DNA of 64,000 nt from Maritimibacter fusiformis (GTDB lineage: Bacteria; Pseudomonadota; Alphaproteobacteria; Rhodobacterales; Rhodobacteraceae): assembly GCF_008086115.1 (NCBI RefSeq), contig NZ_VSIY01000003.1:1-64000 (forward strand), given 5' to 3'. Numbering within the stretch: position 1 is the stretch's first letter; each line of letters begins with the position of its first letter. Positions 49,989 to 60,500 of the stretch are shown one piece after another. The notes below the pieces were generated by a model that ran no database searches, was not told the origin of the DNA, and was given only the letters and a program-made list of their open reading frames with translations. A program made the translations under genes and the position numbers.

Positions 49989-50234
49989 CTACCCGCCGGA
50001 ATCCTGCCCCGCTTCCAGCGGCTCCATCCGGACCAGCCGCGGGGTCTTGACCGCCGCCTGACGGTGCATCATCGCCGCGCGGTATTCACGGTCCTTGACC
50101 ATCGCGCTGAAAGCCTTGGCCGAGGGGTGTTCGGCGATGAAGGCCAGATCCCAACGCTCGTCCGCCGGACCGATCAGCACCAGTTCCGGCCGCCCGCGCC
50201 AGACGATGCGCCCGCCCCCGGCGCGCGCGGCAAC
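49989..50234 (-). pseudogene. C-terminal remnant of a DUF1330 protein, N-terminus missing
   Basis: The reading VAARAGGGRIVWRGRPELVL then IGPADERWDLAFIAEHPSAKAFSAMVKDREYRAAMM matches the C-terminal part of DUF1330 proteins (GGRVxWxGRxE.. then the LAFxxxxPSxxAFxxMxxDxEY helix). No ATG/GTG with a ribosome site exists near the homology start. Upstream, the frame passes straight into the tig terminator stem. The N-terminal ~60 residues are absent, so this looks like a decayed gene or a 3' fragment. It is not the same protein as the intact one at 31084-31371. Confidence 0.55.
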
Positions 50235-50235
50235 G

Positions 50236-50264
50236 AAAAAGGCCGCCCCGGAGGAGCGGCCTTT
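50236..50264 (-). terminator. Rho-independent terminator after tig
   Basis: On the minus strand AAGGCCGC pairs with GCGGCCTT (50256-50263 with 50239-50246) around a nine-base loop, followed by TTTTT. It lies 20 bases past the tig stop. Confidence 0.85.
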
Positions 50265-50283
50265 CTGTCGGATCACCGGACCC

Positions 50284-51615
50284 TTATTCCTGGTCGAGCG
50301 CCTCAACCGCCTTTTCGAGGTCTTCCTTGCTGACCTCCTTGTCGGCAACCTTGGCCTGCTCGGCGATGTGGTCGATCACCTTGTCCTCGAAGATCGGCGC
50401 CTGGATCTGCTGGCGCATCTGGTCGTTCTGCTGGACGAATTCGAAGAACTGACGCTCCTGCCCCGGATACTGCCGGGCCTGGTTCATCACCGCCTGGGTC
50501 ATCTCGGCGTCGGACACCTCGATCTCGGCGGCGCGGCCGATCTCGGCCAGCAACAGCCCCAGCTTGACCCGGCGCTCGGCCAGCTTGGTGTGCTCGTCGG
50601 TCACCTCGATCTCGCCGTGGTCGTGGCCGTGATCCTCGGGGTGTTCGTCGTGGTAGAGCTGATGCGCGATCTGCTTGGCCTCGGCCTCGACCAGCGACGG
50701 CGGCAAATCGAAGCTGACGGTCTCATCGAGCAGGTCGAGCATCTTGCGCTTCATCACCGCGCGGGCCGCACCGGCATATTCGGCCTCGAGCCGCTCGGTC
50801 ACCTGCGCCTTGAGCTGCGCCAGGTCTTCCGCGCCGAATTTCTTGGCCAGATCGTCGTCGATCGCGGCGGGCTTGGGCGCCTTCACGGCCTTGATCGTGC
50901 AGGAAAACACCGCTTCCTTGCCGGCCAGGTGCTCGGCGCCGTATTCCTCGGGGAAGGTGACGGTCACGTCCAGCTCGTCACCGGCCTTCACGCCGACCAG
51001 TTGCTCCTCGAAGCCCGGAATGAACTGGCCCGAGCCCAGCGTCAGCGGGAAATCCTCGGCCGCGCCGCCCTCGAACTCCTCGCCGTCCACGCGGCCCACG
51101 AAATCGAGCACGACCTGGTCGCCGTCCTTGGCCTTGGAGCCCTTCTTGCGGTCCTCGAAGTCCTGCGCGTTCTCGGCCAGCGATTTCAGCGCCCCGTCGA
51201 CCTCGTCATCCCCCGCCTTGACCACCATCCGCTCGAGCTTGAGCTTGGCAAAATCCACCTCGGGCACGTCGGGCAGTTTCTCATAGGCCAGCTCGACATG
51301 GACATCGTCGCCCTCGGACCAGTCCTCGTTGGTCATCTTGACCTCGGGCTGCATCGCCGGGCGGTCGCCGGTTTCCTCGAAATGGCTTCCCATCTTGGCG
51401 TCGATGGCTTCCTGCATCGCCTCGCCCATCAGGCGCTGGCCGAATTGCTTCTTGAGCAGCGCCATCGGCACCTTGCCCTTGCGAAAGCCCTTCATCTCGA
51501 TTTCGGGCTGCGCCTCGGTCAGCTTTTCGTTGACCTTGTCGTCCAGCTCCTGCGCCGTGACAATCAGCTTGTAGGCGCGCTTGAGGCCTTCGTTCAGGGT
51601 CTCGGTGACAGACAT
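50284..51615 (-). CDS. tig: Trigger factor
   Basis: Ribosome-bound chaperone with peptidyl-prolyl isomerase activity. The 443-residue protein has the ribosome-docking signature [18 protein letters not shown] in the N domain. The FKBP-like PPIase domain is near 155-245 ([18 protein letters not shown] and [20 protein letters not shown]). A long helical C domain carries a histidine-rich insert ([13 protein letters not shown]) that may bind metal. The ATG at 51615 has AAGGA nine bases upstream. A terminator follows. clpP and clpX, which often follow tig, are not here. tRNA-Leu lies upstream on the same strand. Confidence 0.96.
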   Translation of the reverse strand: MSVTETLNEGLKRAYKLIVTAQELDDKVNEKLTEAQPEIEMKGFRKGKVPMALLKKQFGQRLMGEAMQEAIDAKMGSHFEETGDRPAMQPEVKMTNEDWSEGDDVHVELAYEKLPDVPEVDFAKLKLERMVVKAGDDEVDGALKSLAENAQDFEDRKKGSKAKDGDQVVLDFVGRVDGEEFEGGAAEDFPLTLGSGQFIPGFEEQLVGVKAGDELDVTVTFPEEYGAEHLAGKEAVFSCTIKAVKAPKPAAIDDDLAKKFGAEDLAQLKAQVTERLEAEYAGAARAVMKRKMLDLLDETVSFDLPPSLVEAEAKQIAHQLYHDEHPEDHGHDHGEIEVTDEHTKLAERRVKLGLLLAEIGRAAEIEVSDAEMTQAVMNQARQYPGQERQFFEFVQQNDQMRQQIQAPIFEDKVIDHIAEQAKVADKEVSKEDLEKAVEALDQE

Positions 51616-51740
51616 GTGTTCGTCCTTTGCTCGGGTCAGGCGAAGGGCCGCTGCCCCCCACGGAAAATTTCACGCCCTTCTATGGGGCGATGCACGCCGG
51701 TGCAAGCAATTTGCCGGGCAGAGGCACCGCAGGGCGGCAC

Positions 51741-51825
51741 TGGTGCGGGTGAAGGGACTCGAACCCCCACGGATTGCTCCGCCAGAACCTAAATCTGGTG
51801 CGTCTACCAGTTCCGCCACACCCGC
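51741..51825 (-). tRNA. tRNA-Leu (anticodon UAG)
   Basis: The minus strand folds as a class II tRNA of 85 bases including the encoded CCA (51741-51743). The acceptor pairs GCGGGTG with CACCCGC and the T-arm has GGTTCGAGTCC. The variable arm is long, and the anticodon stem CCAGA/TCTGG carries TTTAGGT with the anticodon TAG at 51789-51791. It reads CUA/CUG-type leucine codons. No integrase or attachment duplicate is seen at its 3' end; tig follows on the same strand 126 bases away. Confidence 0.95.
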
Positions 51826-51965
51826 ACGCCGCGCCTTCTAGCAGGACCGCACAAGGCCGCAAAGAGGGGAAGCGGCAAGGTCGGGGCAGAAAATGCTCGC
51901 CCGTGAGGCGATCCTTAACTATTCTCGGGCTAACAAGACCGTAATGGCAGCCGAGCAGGCCTTCG

Positions 51966-52472
51966 ATGACACAGACCACGCCTTGGCGGATGCGGCAGGA
52001 GTGCCGCGGCCTCTCCGGTATCGGGGCGGGCACCCCGGTGATGACGCCGGGTGGGCCAGTCGCCGCCGGGCGGCTGCGGGCGGGCGATCGGGTCATCACC
52101 TTTGACGCCGGGGCGCAGCGGCTGGCGCATGTGTCGGCGAGCGATCTGCCGGTCGCGGCAATGTTGCGGATCTCGCCCGTCGTGCTCACCCCCGGGGACG
52201 GGGCGCCCGACATGCTGGTTGCCGCCGGGCAGATGCTGCTGGTCCGGGGCTGGCGGGCGCGGGCGATGTTCGGGCGGGACGCGGCACTGGTGGCCGCCGC
52301 ACGCATGGCCGACGGCGCCTATATCGCCCCGGTCGGCGGCGTTGGCACGGCGCGGCTGATCACGCTGGGCTTTGCCGGGGCGGCGCGCATCGTCCAGCTT
52401 GGCGGCGGCATCGAGGTTCAGGGCGCATGCGTCACGGCCCCGGCAATGGCACCGCCAACCCGCGCGCGGTGA
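51966..52472 (+). CDS. Short Hint-domain-like protein
   Basis: A 168-residue protein dominated by one Hint-like domain: GIGAGTPVMTPGGPVAAGRLRAGDRVITFDAG, then DLPVAAMLRISPVVLTPG and MLVAAGQMLLVRGWRARAMFG. The order GTPVxTxxGxxxxxxLxxGDxVxTxD is diagnostic of the fold, but the Cys normally preceding 'xxGT' is absent, as in the Hint gene at 42685. It resembles the short Hint proteins with unknown roles in Rhodobacteraceae. It starts 141 bases past tRNA-Leu and converges on der with an eight-base gap. The two Hint genes are not close copies. Confidence 0.65.
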   Translation: MTQTTPWRMRQECRGLSGIGAGTPVMTPGGPVAAGRLRAGDRVITFDAGAQRLAHVSASDLPVAAMLRISPVVLTPGDGAPDMLVAAGQMLLVRGWRARAMFGRDAALVAAARMADGAYIAPVGGVGTARLITLGFAGAARIVQLGGGIEVQGACVTAPAMAPPTRAR

Positions 52473-52491
52473 TCCGCGCTCAGGTGTTGGC
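52454..52491. terminator. Candidate bidirectional hairpin between Hint gene and der
   Basis: GCCAAC (52454-52459) pairs with GTTGGC (52486-52491), and inside it GCGCGG (52464-52469) pairs with CCGCGC (52474-52479). The structure spans both convergent stop codons. No T-run is present on either side, so termination is possible but unproven. Confidence 0.35.
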
Positions 52492-53961
52492 CGGCGGCTT
52501 GCCCAGGTGTTTGCGCAACCGCGAAGGCGTCGACTTTTTCTTGTTCTTGAACGGGTTCTTGTCCGCCTGGCTGCGCATGGTCAGGCGAATCGGTGTCCCC
52601 GGCATGTCAAAGTCGTCGCGCAACCCGTTGACAAGATAGCGCGAATAGCTTTCCGGCAGCTTCTCGGGATGCGAGCACATCACGACGAACCCCGGCGGCC
52701 GCGTCTTGACTTGTGTCATGTAGCGCAGCCGGATGCGCCGCCCGCCGGGCGCCGGGGGCGGATGCGCCGCGATCATGCCCTCGAGCCAGCGGTTGAGCCG
52801 CGCGGTCGACACCCGCCGGTTCCAGGTCTCGTAGACCTGCATCACCGCATCGTGCAGCCGGTCCAATCCTTTTCCGGTCTTGGCCGAGATCGTCACCAGA
52901 GGCGCGCCGCGCAACTGCGGCAACAGCCGCTCGAACGCCTCGCGCAGGTCGCGCAGCTTTTCCTGCTTGTGGCGCTCGGCATCCCATTTGTTGACCGCGA
53001 TCACCACCGCCCGGCCCTCCCGCTCGGCCAGGTCGGCGATGCGCAGATCCTGCTGCTCGAATGGCGCTGCGGCATCCAGAAGAACGATCACGACCTCGGC
53101 GAACTTGACCGCCCGCAGCCCGTCCGCGACCGAGAGTTTTTCCAGCTTTTCCTGCACCTTGGCCTTCTTGCGCATCCCCGCCGTGTCGAAGATGCGGGTC
53201 GGCGTGCCGGACCAGTCGAAGCTGAGCGAGATCGCGTCGCGGGTAATCCCGGCCTCCGGCCCGGTCAGCAGGCGTTCCTCGCCGATCAGCCGGTTGATCA
53301 GCGTCGACTTGCCCGCGTTTGGCCGCCCCACCACCGCGACCTGAAGCGGGCGGGCCTCGGTCGGAAGGCGCAGTGCCTCGCCGTCCTCGTCGTCGTCGCC
53401 GTCCTCGGGCAGCGCCACGTCGGTCTCGGGGGCCTCGGCCTCGATCAGCGCGGTGCGTTCGGCCATCGCGTCGACCAGCGGCGTCAGCACACTGAGAAGC
53501 TCGGCCATGCCCTCGCCATGCTCGGCTGACAGCGGGATCGGATCGCCCAGGCCCAGACCGTAGGCCTCGATCAGCCCGGCCTCGGCGGCGCGGCCCTCGG
53601 CCTTGTTGGCGCCCAGGATCACGTGCGCGTTCTTACGCCTGAGGATGTCGGCAAACACCTCGTCGGTCGGCAGCACCCCGGCGCGGGCGTCGATCAGGAA
53701 CAGGCAGGCATCGGCCATCTCGACCGCGCGTTCGGTCAGCCGCCGCATCCGGCCCGGCAGGCTTTCGTCGGTCGCCTCCTCGAGCCCCGCGGTGTCGATC
53801 ACGGTAAAGCGCAGCGACCCCAGCCGCGCCGTGCCTTCGCGCAGGTCGCGGGTGACGCCGGGCTGGTCGTCGACCAGGGCGAGCTTCTTGCCGACAAGGC
53901 GGTTGAACAGCGTGGACTTGCCCACGTTCGGGCGGCCCACGATGGCGAGGGTAAAGGTCAT
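52480..53961 (-). CDS. der: Ribosome biogenesis GTPase Der (EngA)
   Basis: Essential GTPase for 50S assembly. The 493-residue protein has two tandem G domains. The first is [18 protein letters not shown] with TDxxGV-type switch VIDTAGLEE; the second is [23 protein letters not shown] with [13 protein letters not shown] and VNKWD. A C-terminal KH-like domain follows ([45 protein letters not shown]). An acidic insert ([17 protein letters not shown]) separates the domains. It is the last gene of the YfgM-BamB-Der set, an arrangement conserved across many proteobacteria. Confidence 0.96.
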   Translation of the reverse strand: MTFTLAIVGRPNVGKSTLFNRLVGKKLALVDDQPGVTRDLREGTARLGSLRFTVIDTAGLEEATDESLPGRMRRLTERAVEMADACLFLIDARAGVLPTDEVFADILRRKNAHVILGANKAEGRAAEAGLIEAYGLGLGDPIPLSAEHGEGMAELLSVLTPLVDAMAERTALIEAEAPETDVALPEDGDDDEDGEALRLPTEARPLQVAVVGRPNAGKSTLINRLIGEERLLTGPEAGITRDAISLSFDWSGTPTRIFDTAGMRKKAKVQEKLEKLSVADGLRAVKFAEVVIVLLDAAAPFEQQDLRIADLAEREGRAVVIAVNKWDAERHKQEKLRDLREAFERLLPQLRGAPLVTISAKTGKGLDRLHDAVMQVYETWNRRVSTARLNRWLEGMIAAHPPPAPGGRRIRLRYMTQVKTRPPGFVVMCSHPEKLPESYSRYLVNGLRDDFDMPGTPIRLTMRSQADKNPFKNKKKSTPSRLRKHLGKPPANT

Positions 53962-54010
53962 GGCGTCAGGTCCAAAGGCGTCAGGCAGCCCGCTTACACC
54001 GGATCGCCGG

Positions 54011-55375
54011 TTAACGCAAAGCCACGAGGTCGCCGCGCGTCGTCATCATCACCAGCATGCCGCCCACGGTGATTGGCCGGCTGGCCGCCCCGTCGGGCAG
54101 TTCGGTGATCGACACCATGCTGCCGTCCACCGGATTGAAGGCGCGCAGATAGCCGTCGCCCGAGGCGACCCAGAGCTTGCCGCTGGCCAGAACCGGGCCG
54201 TAGCTGGGGAAGATCGACTTGAGCCGGCGCGGCTTGTCCTTGGTGTAGCGCGGCAGGTCGACCGACCAGATCTTGTCGCCGTCGCGGGCCGACAGGCGCA
54301 CCAGCTTGGCCTCGTCGGTGACGAAGAAGACCGCGCCGCCCGCCACCGCCATCATGCCCTGCGCGCCCTCGTCGGCGGTCCACAGGATGTCGCCGCCGAG
54401 GCTGACCGCAACCGCGCGGCCCGCCGGAGTCGCGGCGTAGACGGTCGAGCCCGAGACCACGGGTTCGCCGGTGAAGTCCTGCAACACCGCGCTGCCCCGG
54501 CCCGGGCGCGAGCCTGCGACGCGCGCCGCCCAATCGGCGCTGCCGTCGCCCCGGTCGATGCCCAGAAGGCTGCCGTTGGCCAAGGGGAAGATCGCGAGGT
54601 TGCCCGCCGCCGCCGGTGCCGCAACGCCGGAGACGCCGTGATGCGTCGGCATCCCCGAGATGCGCCAGACGATCCGCCCGGTCGCGGTGTTGACCGCGTA
54701 GCCGTTGGAGTTCGCGGTCGCGACATAGACCTGCCCGTTGGACACCGTCGGCGCACCTGTGACCGGCGCGTCGAAATCCTGCCGCCACAGCACCGCGCCG
54801 CTGGCCGGGTCGAGCGCGATCAGCTCGCCGAACGTGGTGGTGGCAAAGAGCTTGCCGTCGCCCAGCGCCAGCCCGCCGCCGGTGCCCGCGCCGGCGCGTT
54901 CGCGCGCCGGAACGAGGCTCGTGCTCCAGACCGCGCCGCCGCCCATGCTGACGGCGGTGACACTGGCCTCGGCGCCCATCGCATAGATGCGGCTGCCGTC
55001 CGAGACCGGCTCGGCGGTGATGCGGGCCTTGCGGCTGTTGCCCGCGCCGGCCTTGGTCGACCAGATCAGCTGCGGCTGCGCCGACAGGGTGGCGTGCGAC
55101 ACCAGGTGGGCGGCATTGCCGCCACGGTGCGTCCAGCTTGCCACATTGACCGCCGGGCCGAGGTTCACCGGCACCGCGCGATTTGCCGCAGGCTGCAAGG
55201 CCTCGGCATCACGTGCTGCTGCTGCGGCCACCGCGGCGGGGTCGCTCACGTCATAGCCCGGGCTGCGCGGCTCTTCCCGCATCCCTTCGAGGATGACCTC
55301 TTTCGAGCAGCCGGCAACCGCCAGCGCCATGAAAGACACCAGTGCCAGGTTCCGGATCACCGTATTCTGTTTCAC
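54011..55375 (-). CDS. bamB: Outer membrane assembly lipoprotein BamB (PQQ-like beta propeller)
   Basis: Lipoprotein subunit of the BAM complex that inserts outer-membrane barrels. The product (454 residues from a GTG at 55375) has a signal peptide with an AVAGC lipobox near residue 24. An eight-bladed PQQ-type propeller follows; repeats such as [27 protein letters not shown] and [11 protein letters not shown] are visible at about 190-260. The GTG gives a proper signal ([15 protein letters not shown]), while the ATG at 55465 does not. It lies between yfgM and der, which supports BamB over a PQQ dehydrogenase. There are no quinoprotein catalytic residues. Confidence 0.87.
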   Translation of the reverse strand: MKQNTVIRNLALVSFMALAVAGCSKEVILEGMREEPRSPGYDVSDPAAVAAAAARDAEALQPAANRAVPVNLGPAVNVASWTHRGGNAAHLVSHATLSAQPQLIWSTKAGAGNSRKARITAEPVSDGSRIYAMGAEASVTAVSMGGGAVWSTSLVPARERAGAGTGGGLALGDGKLFATTTFGELIALDPASGAVLWRQDFDAPVTGAPTVSNGQVYVATANSNGYAVNTATGRIVWRISGMPTHHGVSGVAAPAAAGNLAIFPLANGSLLGIDRGDGSADWAARVAGSRPGRGSAVLQDFTGEPVVSGSTVYAATPAGRAVAVSLGGDILWTADEGAQGMMAVAGGAVFFVTDEAKLVRLSARDGDKIWSVDLPRYTKDKPRRLKSIFPSYGPVLASGKLWVASGDGYLRAFNPVDGSMVSITELPDGAASRPITVGGMLVMMTTRGDLVALR

Positions 55376-55430
55376 GCGCTTGCCCCCCAAGCTCTGCCCT
55401 TTTTCGTTGTCTCGCCGCGGCATTGGGCCA

Positions 55431-56075
55431 TCAGGCCCCGTCCGGGTCGCCGCCCAGTGCCACAATCAACTGTGAAGCCCTTTCGCGCAAGGCCCCAGAT
55501 GCGTCCTGATCGGCAAAAAGCGCCCCGAGACGGGCCAAGGCCGCGTCGGTTTCGCCCAATTCGATCTCGGCCAGCGCGATCTGTTCCTCGGCCAATGCCC
55601 GGAACGGCGCCCCGGCCGCGGTCAACGGCGCCAGGTCGGCCTTGCGCTCATCCGCCGGCACCGGGCTGCCCGGCAGCATGGCGCGTTTCAGCGTGGCCAG
55701 GTCGCGGTAGAGTGCCGGCAGGGTCGCATCGGCGGCGATCGCCTGCAGCCGCTCGGCGGCAAGTCCGGTGTCGTCGGCCTCGGCGGCGACGATCAGGTCG
55801 ATCAGCGCGGCCCGGTCGCCGGTGGCCCCGATCGCATCGAGCGCGGCAATGCGCGCCGCCGGGCTTTCTGCCGCCACCGCGGCCAGGATCGCGTCGCCTG
55901 CGGCCTGCGCCTTGGCCCGCTCGCGCGCCTTGAGCCATTCGTTGACCGCCGCGCCGCCGACGATCAGCACCACCGCCAGCACCCCGATCCAGCCGTATTT
56001 GCGCAGGTAGCCATAGAGCTTGTCGCGGCGGACCTCTTCGGTCACTTCGTCGATGAAGGAGTCGGTGCTGCTCAC
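55431..56075 (-). CDS. YfgM-like tetratricopeptide protein
   Basis: A 214-residue membrane protein with a cytosolic N-terminus (MSSTDSFIDEVTEEVRRDKLY), one transmembrane helix at about 30-45 (WIGVLAVVLIVGGAAV) and a large periplasmic helical domain. The latter is rich in Ala/Glu and has TPR-like helices (AALIDLIVAAEADDTGLAAERLQ, FRALAEEQIALAEIELGE). YfgM homologues associate with the SecYEG translocon and with periplasmic chaperones. The yfgM-bamB-der order is conserved. Its 5' end is 202 bases before the start of the divergent RND adaptor. Confidence 0.8.
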   Translation of the reverse strand: MSSTDSFIDEVTEEVRRDKLYGYLRKYGWIGVLAVVLIVGGAAVNEWLKARERAKAQAAGDAILAAVAAESPAARIAALDAIGATGDRAALIDLIVAAEADDTGLAAERLQAIAADATLPALYRDLATLKRAMLPGSPVPADERKADLAPLTAAGAPFRALAEEQIALAEIELGETDAALARLGALFADQDASGALRERASQLIVALGGDPDGA

Positions 56076-56276
56076 GGGGTCGGTCTCCGGGTTTCGTGTC
56101 GCCTCTCTTTAACGCGAAGCCCGCGCGCTTGCCAAGGGTTGCGGTAAAAGTGATCCAAAGCCGCAACATCTGCCTATAACGCGTCAGAAGCGGTTGAGCC
56201 GAAAGCGCAATCGTCTTATCTGAGCAGCACATTGTTCCGTGCGGCCGAGAAAGTGCCGAAAACCCCCGGGGGGCCC

Positions 56277-57518
56277 ATGCGCATTATTCCGATCCTGACC
56301 GCGATTGTGGTGGTCGTCGGGTTGTTCCTGTTCGTGTTCGAGCGCGAGGCGGTCCTGCGCTTTGCCGGGATCGAGGCGGCAGAACCTGCGGCAGACGGCA
56401 CGACGCCCGCCCCTGCCCCCGAGACCGGCACGACCGACACCCCCGCCGGCGTTGCCGTCATCGCCATCGACTCGGAGGCGCGCGAGATCGACAGCGCGGT
56501 GATCCTGCGTGGCCGCACCCAGGCTTCGCGCGAGGTCGAGTTGCGGGCCGAAACCTCTGGCAAGGTGGTGTCGGCACCGATCCCCAAGGGAACGCTGGTC
56601 GAAGCCGGCGACCTGATGTGCGAGATCGAGATGGGCACCCGCGAGGCCGCGCTGGCCGAGGCCGAGGCGCGACTGGCCGAGGCCCGTGCCAACGCCCCCA
56701 CTGCCGCCGCCCGCGTCGCCGAGGCCCAGGCGCGGCTTGACGAGGCCGCCATCAACCTCAACGCCGCCGAAAAGCTGGCCACCGAGGGCTTTGCCGCCTC
56801 GACCCGGGTGGCGGCGGCGAATTCCGCGATGGAGGCTGCGCGCGCGGCGCTGACGCAGGCGCAATCCGGCGCGTCCTCGGCCGAGGCCGCGATCGAAAGC
56901 GCCACCGCAGGCGTCGCCGCCGCCAGGCGCGAGATCGAGCGCACCCGCATCAGCGCGCCCTTTGCCGGCGTGCTGGAAACCGACACCGCCGAACTGGGCA
57001 GCCTGCTGCAACCCGGCTCGCCCTGCGCCACGATCCTGAACCTCGATCCGATCCGGCTCGTGGGCTTCGTGGCCGAGGTCGATGTCGACCGGGTCACCAT
57101 CGGGGCGCCCGCAGGCGCGCGGCTGGCCTCGGGGCGCGAGGTGGTCGGGCAGGTAACCTTCCTGTCGCGTTCCGCCGATCCGACCACGCGCACCTTTCGG
57201 GTCGAGGCCGAGGTGGCCAACGCCGACCTCACGATCCGCGACGGCCAGACCGCCGAGATCCTGGTGCAGTCCTCGGGCCGCATGGCGCATCTGTTGCCGC
57301 AATCGGCGCTGACGCTCAATGACACCGGCGCGCTTGGGGTGCGCGTCGTCGGCGACGGCAACATCGCCCGCTTCGCCCCGGTCGAAATGCTGCGCGACAC
57401 GCTGGAAGGCGTCTGGGTCGCGGGCCTGCCCGACACCGCCCGGGTGATCGTGGTCGGGCAGGATTACGTCAAGGACGGCGTCGCGCTCGATGTCACCCTG
57501 CGCGAGACCGGCTCATGA
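56277..57518 (+). CDS. RND efflux adaptor (membrane fusion protein, HlyD/AcrA family)
   Basis: Periplasmic bridge of a tripartite pump. From the ATG at 56277 the product is 413 residues with an N-terminal membrane anchor (RIIPILTAIVVVVGLFLFVF). A TTG at 56232 would add 15 residues with little support. The next parts are a proline/threonine-rich linker, a barrel-sandwich half (VELRAETSGKVVSAPIPKGTLVEAGDLMCEIE) and an alpha-hairpin with long Ala/Glu heptads (about 130-225). The second half-motif (RTRISAPFAGVLETDTAELGSLLQPGSP) and membrane-proximal strands follow. It overlaps the permease by four bases. Confidence 0.93.
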   Translation: MRIIPILTAIVVVVGLFLFVFEREAVLRFAGIEAAEPAADGTTPAPAPETGTTDTPAGVAVIAIDSEAREIDSAVILRGRTQASREVELRAETSGKVVSAPIPKGTLVEAGDLMCEIEMGTREAALAEAEARLAEARANAPTAAARVAEAQARLDEAAINLNAAEKLATEGFAASTRVAAANSAMEAARAALTQAQSGASSAEAAIESATAGVAAARREIERTRISAPFAGVLETDTAELGSLLQPGSPCATILNLDPIRLVGFVAEVDVDRVTIGAPAGARLASGREVVGQVTFLSRSADPTTRTFRVEAEVANADLTIRDGQTAEILVQSSGRMAHLLPQSALTLNDTGALGVRVVGDGNIARFAPVEMLRDTLEGVWVAGLPDTARVIVVGQDYVKDGVALDVTLRETGS

Positions 57519-60500
57519 CCCATATCGTCGATCTGGCCGCGTCACGGGCGCGGATGGTGATCGCCTTCATCGCGGTCACCCTGCTGGCGGGGACGGCGGC
57601 CTATTTCGGCCTGCCCAAGGAGGGCGACCCGGATATCGAGATTCCGGCGCTGTTCGTCTCGGTGCCGTTCCAGGGCATTTCCGCCGAGGACAGCGAGAGC
57701 CTGCTGGTGCGCCCGATGGAGACCGAGCTGGCCGATGTCGACGGGCTGAAATCCATGACCGCCACGGCGGCGGAAAACTACGCGGGCGTGGCGCTGGAGT
57801 TCGATTTCGGCTGGGACCGCTCCAAGGCCATCGCAGACGTGCGCGACGCGATGAACTCGGCCGAGGCGAAGTTTCCCGAAGGCGCCGACAAGTATTCGGT
57901 CAACGAGATCAATTTCACCGAGTTCCCGATCCTCGTCATCAACCTGACCGGCGAGGTGCCCGAACGCAGCCTTGTCCGGCTGGCGCGCAGCCTTCAGGAC
58001 CGGCTGGAATCGGTCGATGCGGTGCTAGAGGCGCAACTGGCCGGCTACCGCGACGAGATGCTGGAAGTGGTGATCGACCCGCTGAAACTCGAAAGCTACA
58101 ACGTCACCGCCGCCGAACTGCTCAACGTGGTGCGCAACAACAACCAGTTGATCGCCGCCGGGCAGATCACAACGGAGACCGGCGCAAACTCGGTCAAGAT
58201 TCCGTCGAGCTTCTCGGAAATCTCCGACATCTACGCCCTGCCGGTGAAGGTCAGCGGCGATTCGGTGGTGACGCTGGGCGATCTGGCCGACATCCGCCTG
58301 ACCTTCGAGGACCGCGCCGGCACCGCCCGTTTCAACGGCGAAACCACCGTCGCGCTGCAGGTGGTCAAGCGCAAGGGCTTCAACCTGATCGACACGGTCG
58401 AGCAGGTGCGCACCGCGGCCCTTGCCGCCAAGGCCGACTGGCCCGAGGCGTTGCAGGACGCGGTGACGATGGGCTTTTCCAACGACCAGGGCCAGGTGGT
58501 CAAAAGCATGGTCTCGCAGCTCGAAGGCTCGGTGATCACCGCCATCGCGCTGGTCATGGTGGTGATGCTGGCGACGCTGGGGATGCGCTCGGCGCTGCTG
58601 GTCGGCTTTGCCATTCCGTCCTCGTTCCTGCTGACCTTCGCGCTGTTTGGCGTGCTTGGCTTCACCGTCAACAACATCGTCATGTTCGCGCTGATGCTGG
58701 CGGTCGGGATGCTGGTCGACGGCGCCATCGTGGTGGTGGAATACGCCGACAAGCGCATTTCCGAGGGCGTCGGCCCGATGGCCGCCTATACCGAGGCCGC
58801 CAAACGGATGTTCTGGCCCATCGTCAGTTCCACCGCGACCACGCTGTGCGCCTTCCTGCCGATGCTGTTCTGGCCCGGGGTGCCGGGCGAGTTCATGGCG
58901 ATGCTGCCGCTCACGCTGATCTATGTGCTGACCTCATCGTTGCTGGTCGCGCTGATCTACCTGCCGGTGGTCGGCGGCGTGTCCGGGCGGCTGAGCCGGT
59001 CGCTCGACCGGGCCAGCCGGGTCTTGCGGGTGCTGCCGTGGGTGGTGCGCGCGCTGCTGGTGCTGCCGCCGGCAGCACTTCTGTTCGTGGCGGCGATGCA
59101 GGTGATCAACCCGGGCTACCTGTTCGGGGGCGAAAGCCCGCTCAGCGGCATCGTCGCGATCCTGCCGGGGATCGTGCTGTTCTTGGTGGCGGCGGTCCTG
59201 ACCACCATCGCGATGGACGCGGCCAAGATCAAACGCAAGCCCAAGGCGATCAAGTCGGGCTACCGCCGCTCGCCCTTCGGCTGGGTGATCCACGCCATCG
59301 CCGGCAACCCGGTGATGCCGCTGGTGTCCATCGTCGTGGTGCTGGGCCTGGTCGCGGGCACCTTCGTGCTCTACGGCAAGAACAACCTTGGCGTCACCTT
59401 CTTCGCCGATACCGAGCCGGAACGCGCCATCCTCTACGTGCAGGCGCGCGGCAACCTGTCGATCGAGGAAAAGGACGACATGGTCCTTACGGTCGAGGAA
59501 CTGGTGCGCACCACGCCGGGCGTCAAGAACGTGTTTTCCTTCGCAGGCGAAGGCGGCATCAACCAGAACACCGGCGGCGCCTCGGGCCCGCGCGACCAGA
59601 TCGGCCAGATCCAGATCGAGATGGAGACCTGGGAGGATCGCCCCTACACCACCGAAGATGCGTGGTTCCTGGGCTTCATTCCCTATGAACGCCGCATCCC
59701 CGACCCCGCCTATGACGGCAATGTCGTGGTCGACGAGCTTGAGGCACGGCTGGCCCATGTTCCGGGCATCCGCACCGACGTGGTGGCTATCGCCGGTGGT
59801 CCGGCCTCGGCCAAGGCGGTGTCGCTCAGGCTCAAGGGCGACGACTGGCAGACGCTCCTGGATGCGACCGAACAGACGCGCGAAAAGCTCGAAAGCATCC
59901 CGGGCCTGATCGCGTTGGAAGACAGCCGCCCCCTGCCCGGCATCGACTGGAAACTCGATGTCGATGTCGAGGCCGCCGGGCGTTACGGCACCGATGTCGC
60001 CACCGTGGGCGGCATGGTGCAACTGATCACCACCGGCCTGCTGCTCGACACCATGCGGGTGGACAGTTCCGACGAAGAGATCGAGATCCGCGTGCGCCTG
60101 CCGAAACAGGACCGGGTGCTGTCGACGCTGGACAGCCTCAAGCTGCGCACGCCGCAGGGCCTTGTGCCCCTGTCCAACTTCGTCACGCGAGAGCCTGTGC
60201 CGACGCTTGCCCAGATCGACCGGACCGACCAGCGGCGCTATTTCGACATCAAGGCGGGCGTGGCCGAAGACCTCGTGCTGCTGCGCGAAGGCGCCGACGA
60301 CGCGGGCCGGGTGATGCGCACCGCCGAGGCCGACCGGATCATCGCCGAGGCCGCCGATCCCGGCGCCTATTCCAAGACCGTGATCACCCCGACCGAACGG
60401 ATCGCGCTGATCACCGACTGGCTCAAGTCCGATCCCCTGCCGACCGGGATCGAGTGGGAATGGACCGGCGACACCGTCGACCAGGCCGAAAGCCAGAGCT

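Noticed and set aside
51741-51825. tRNA-Leu as an integration site for a genomic island
   Set aside because: No integrase, no repeated 3' tRNA segment and ordinary core genes on both sides.
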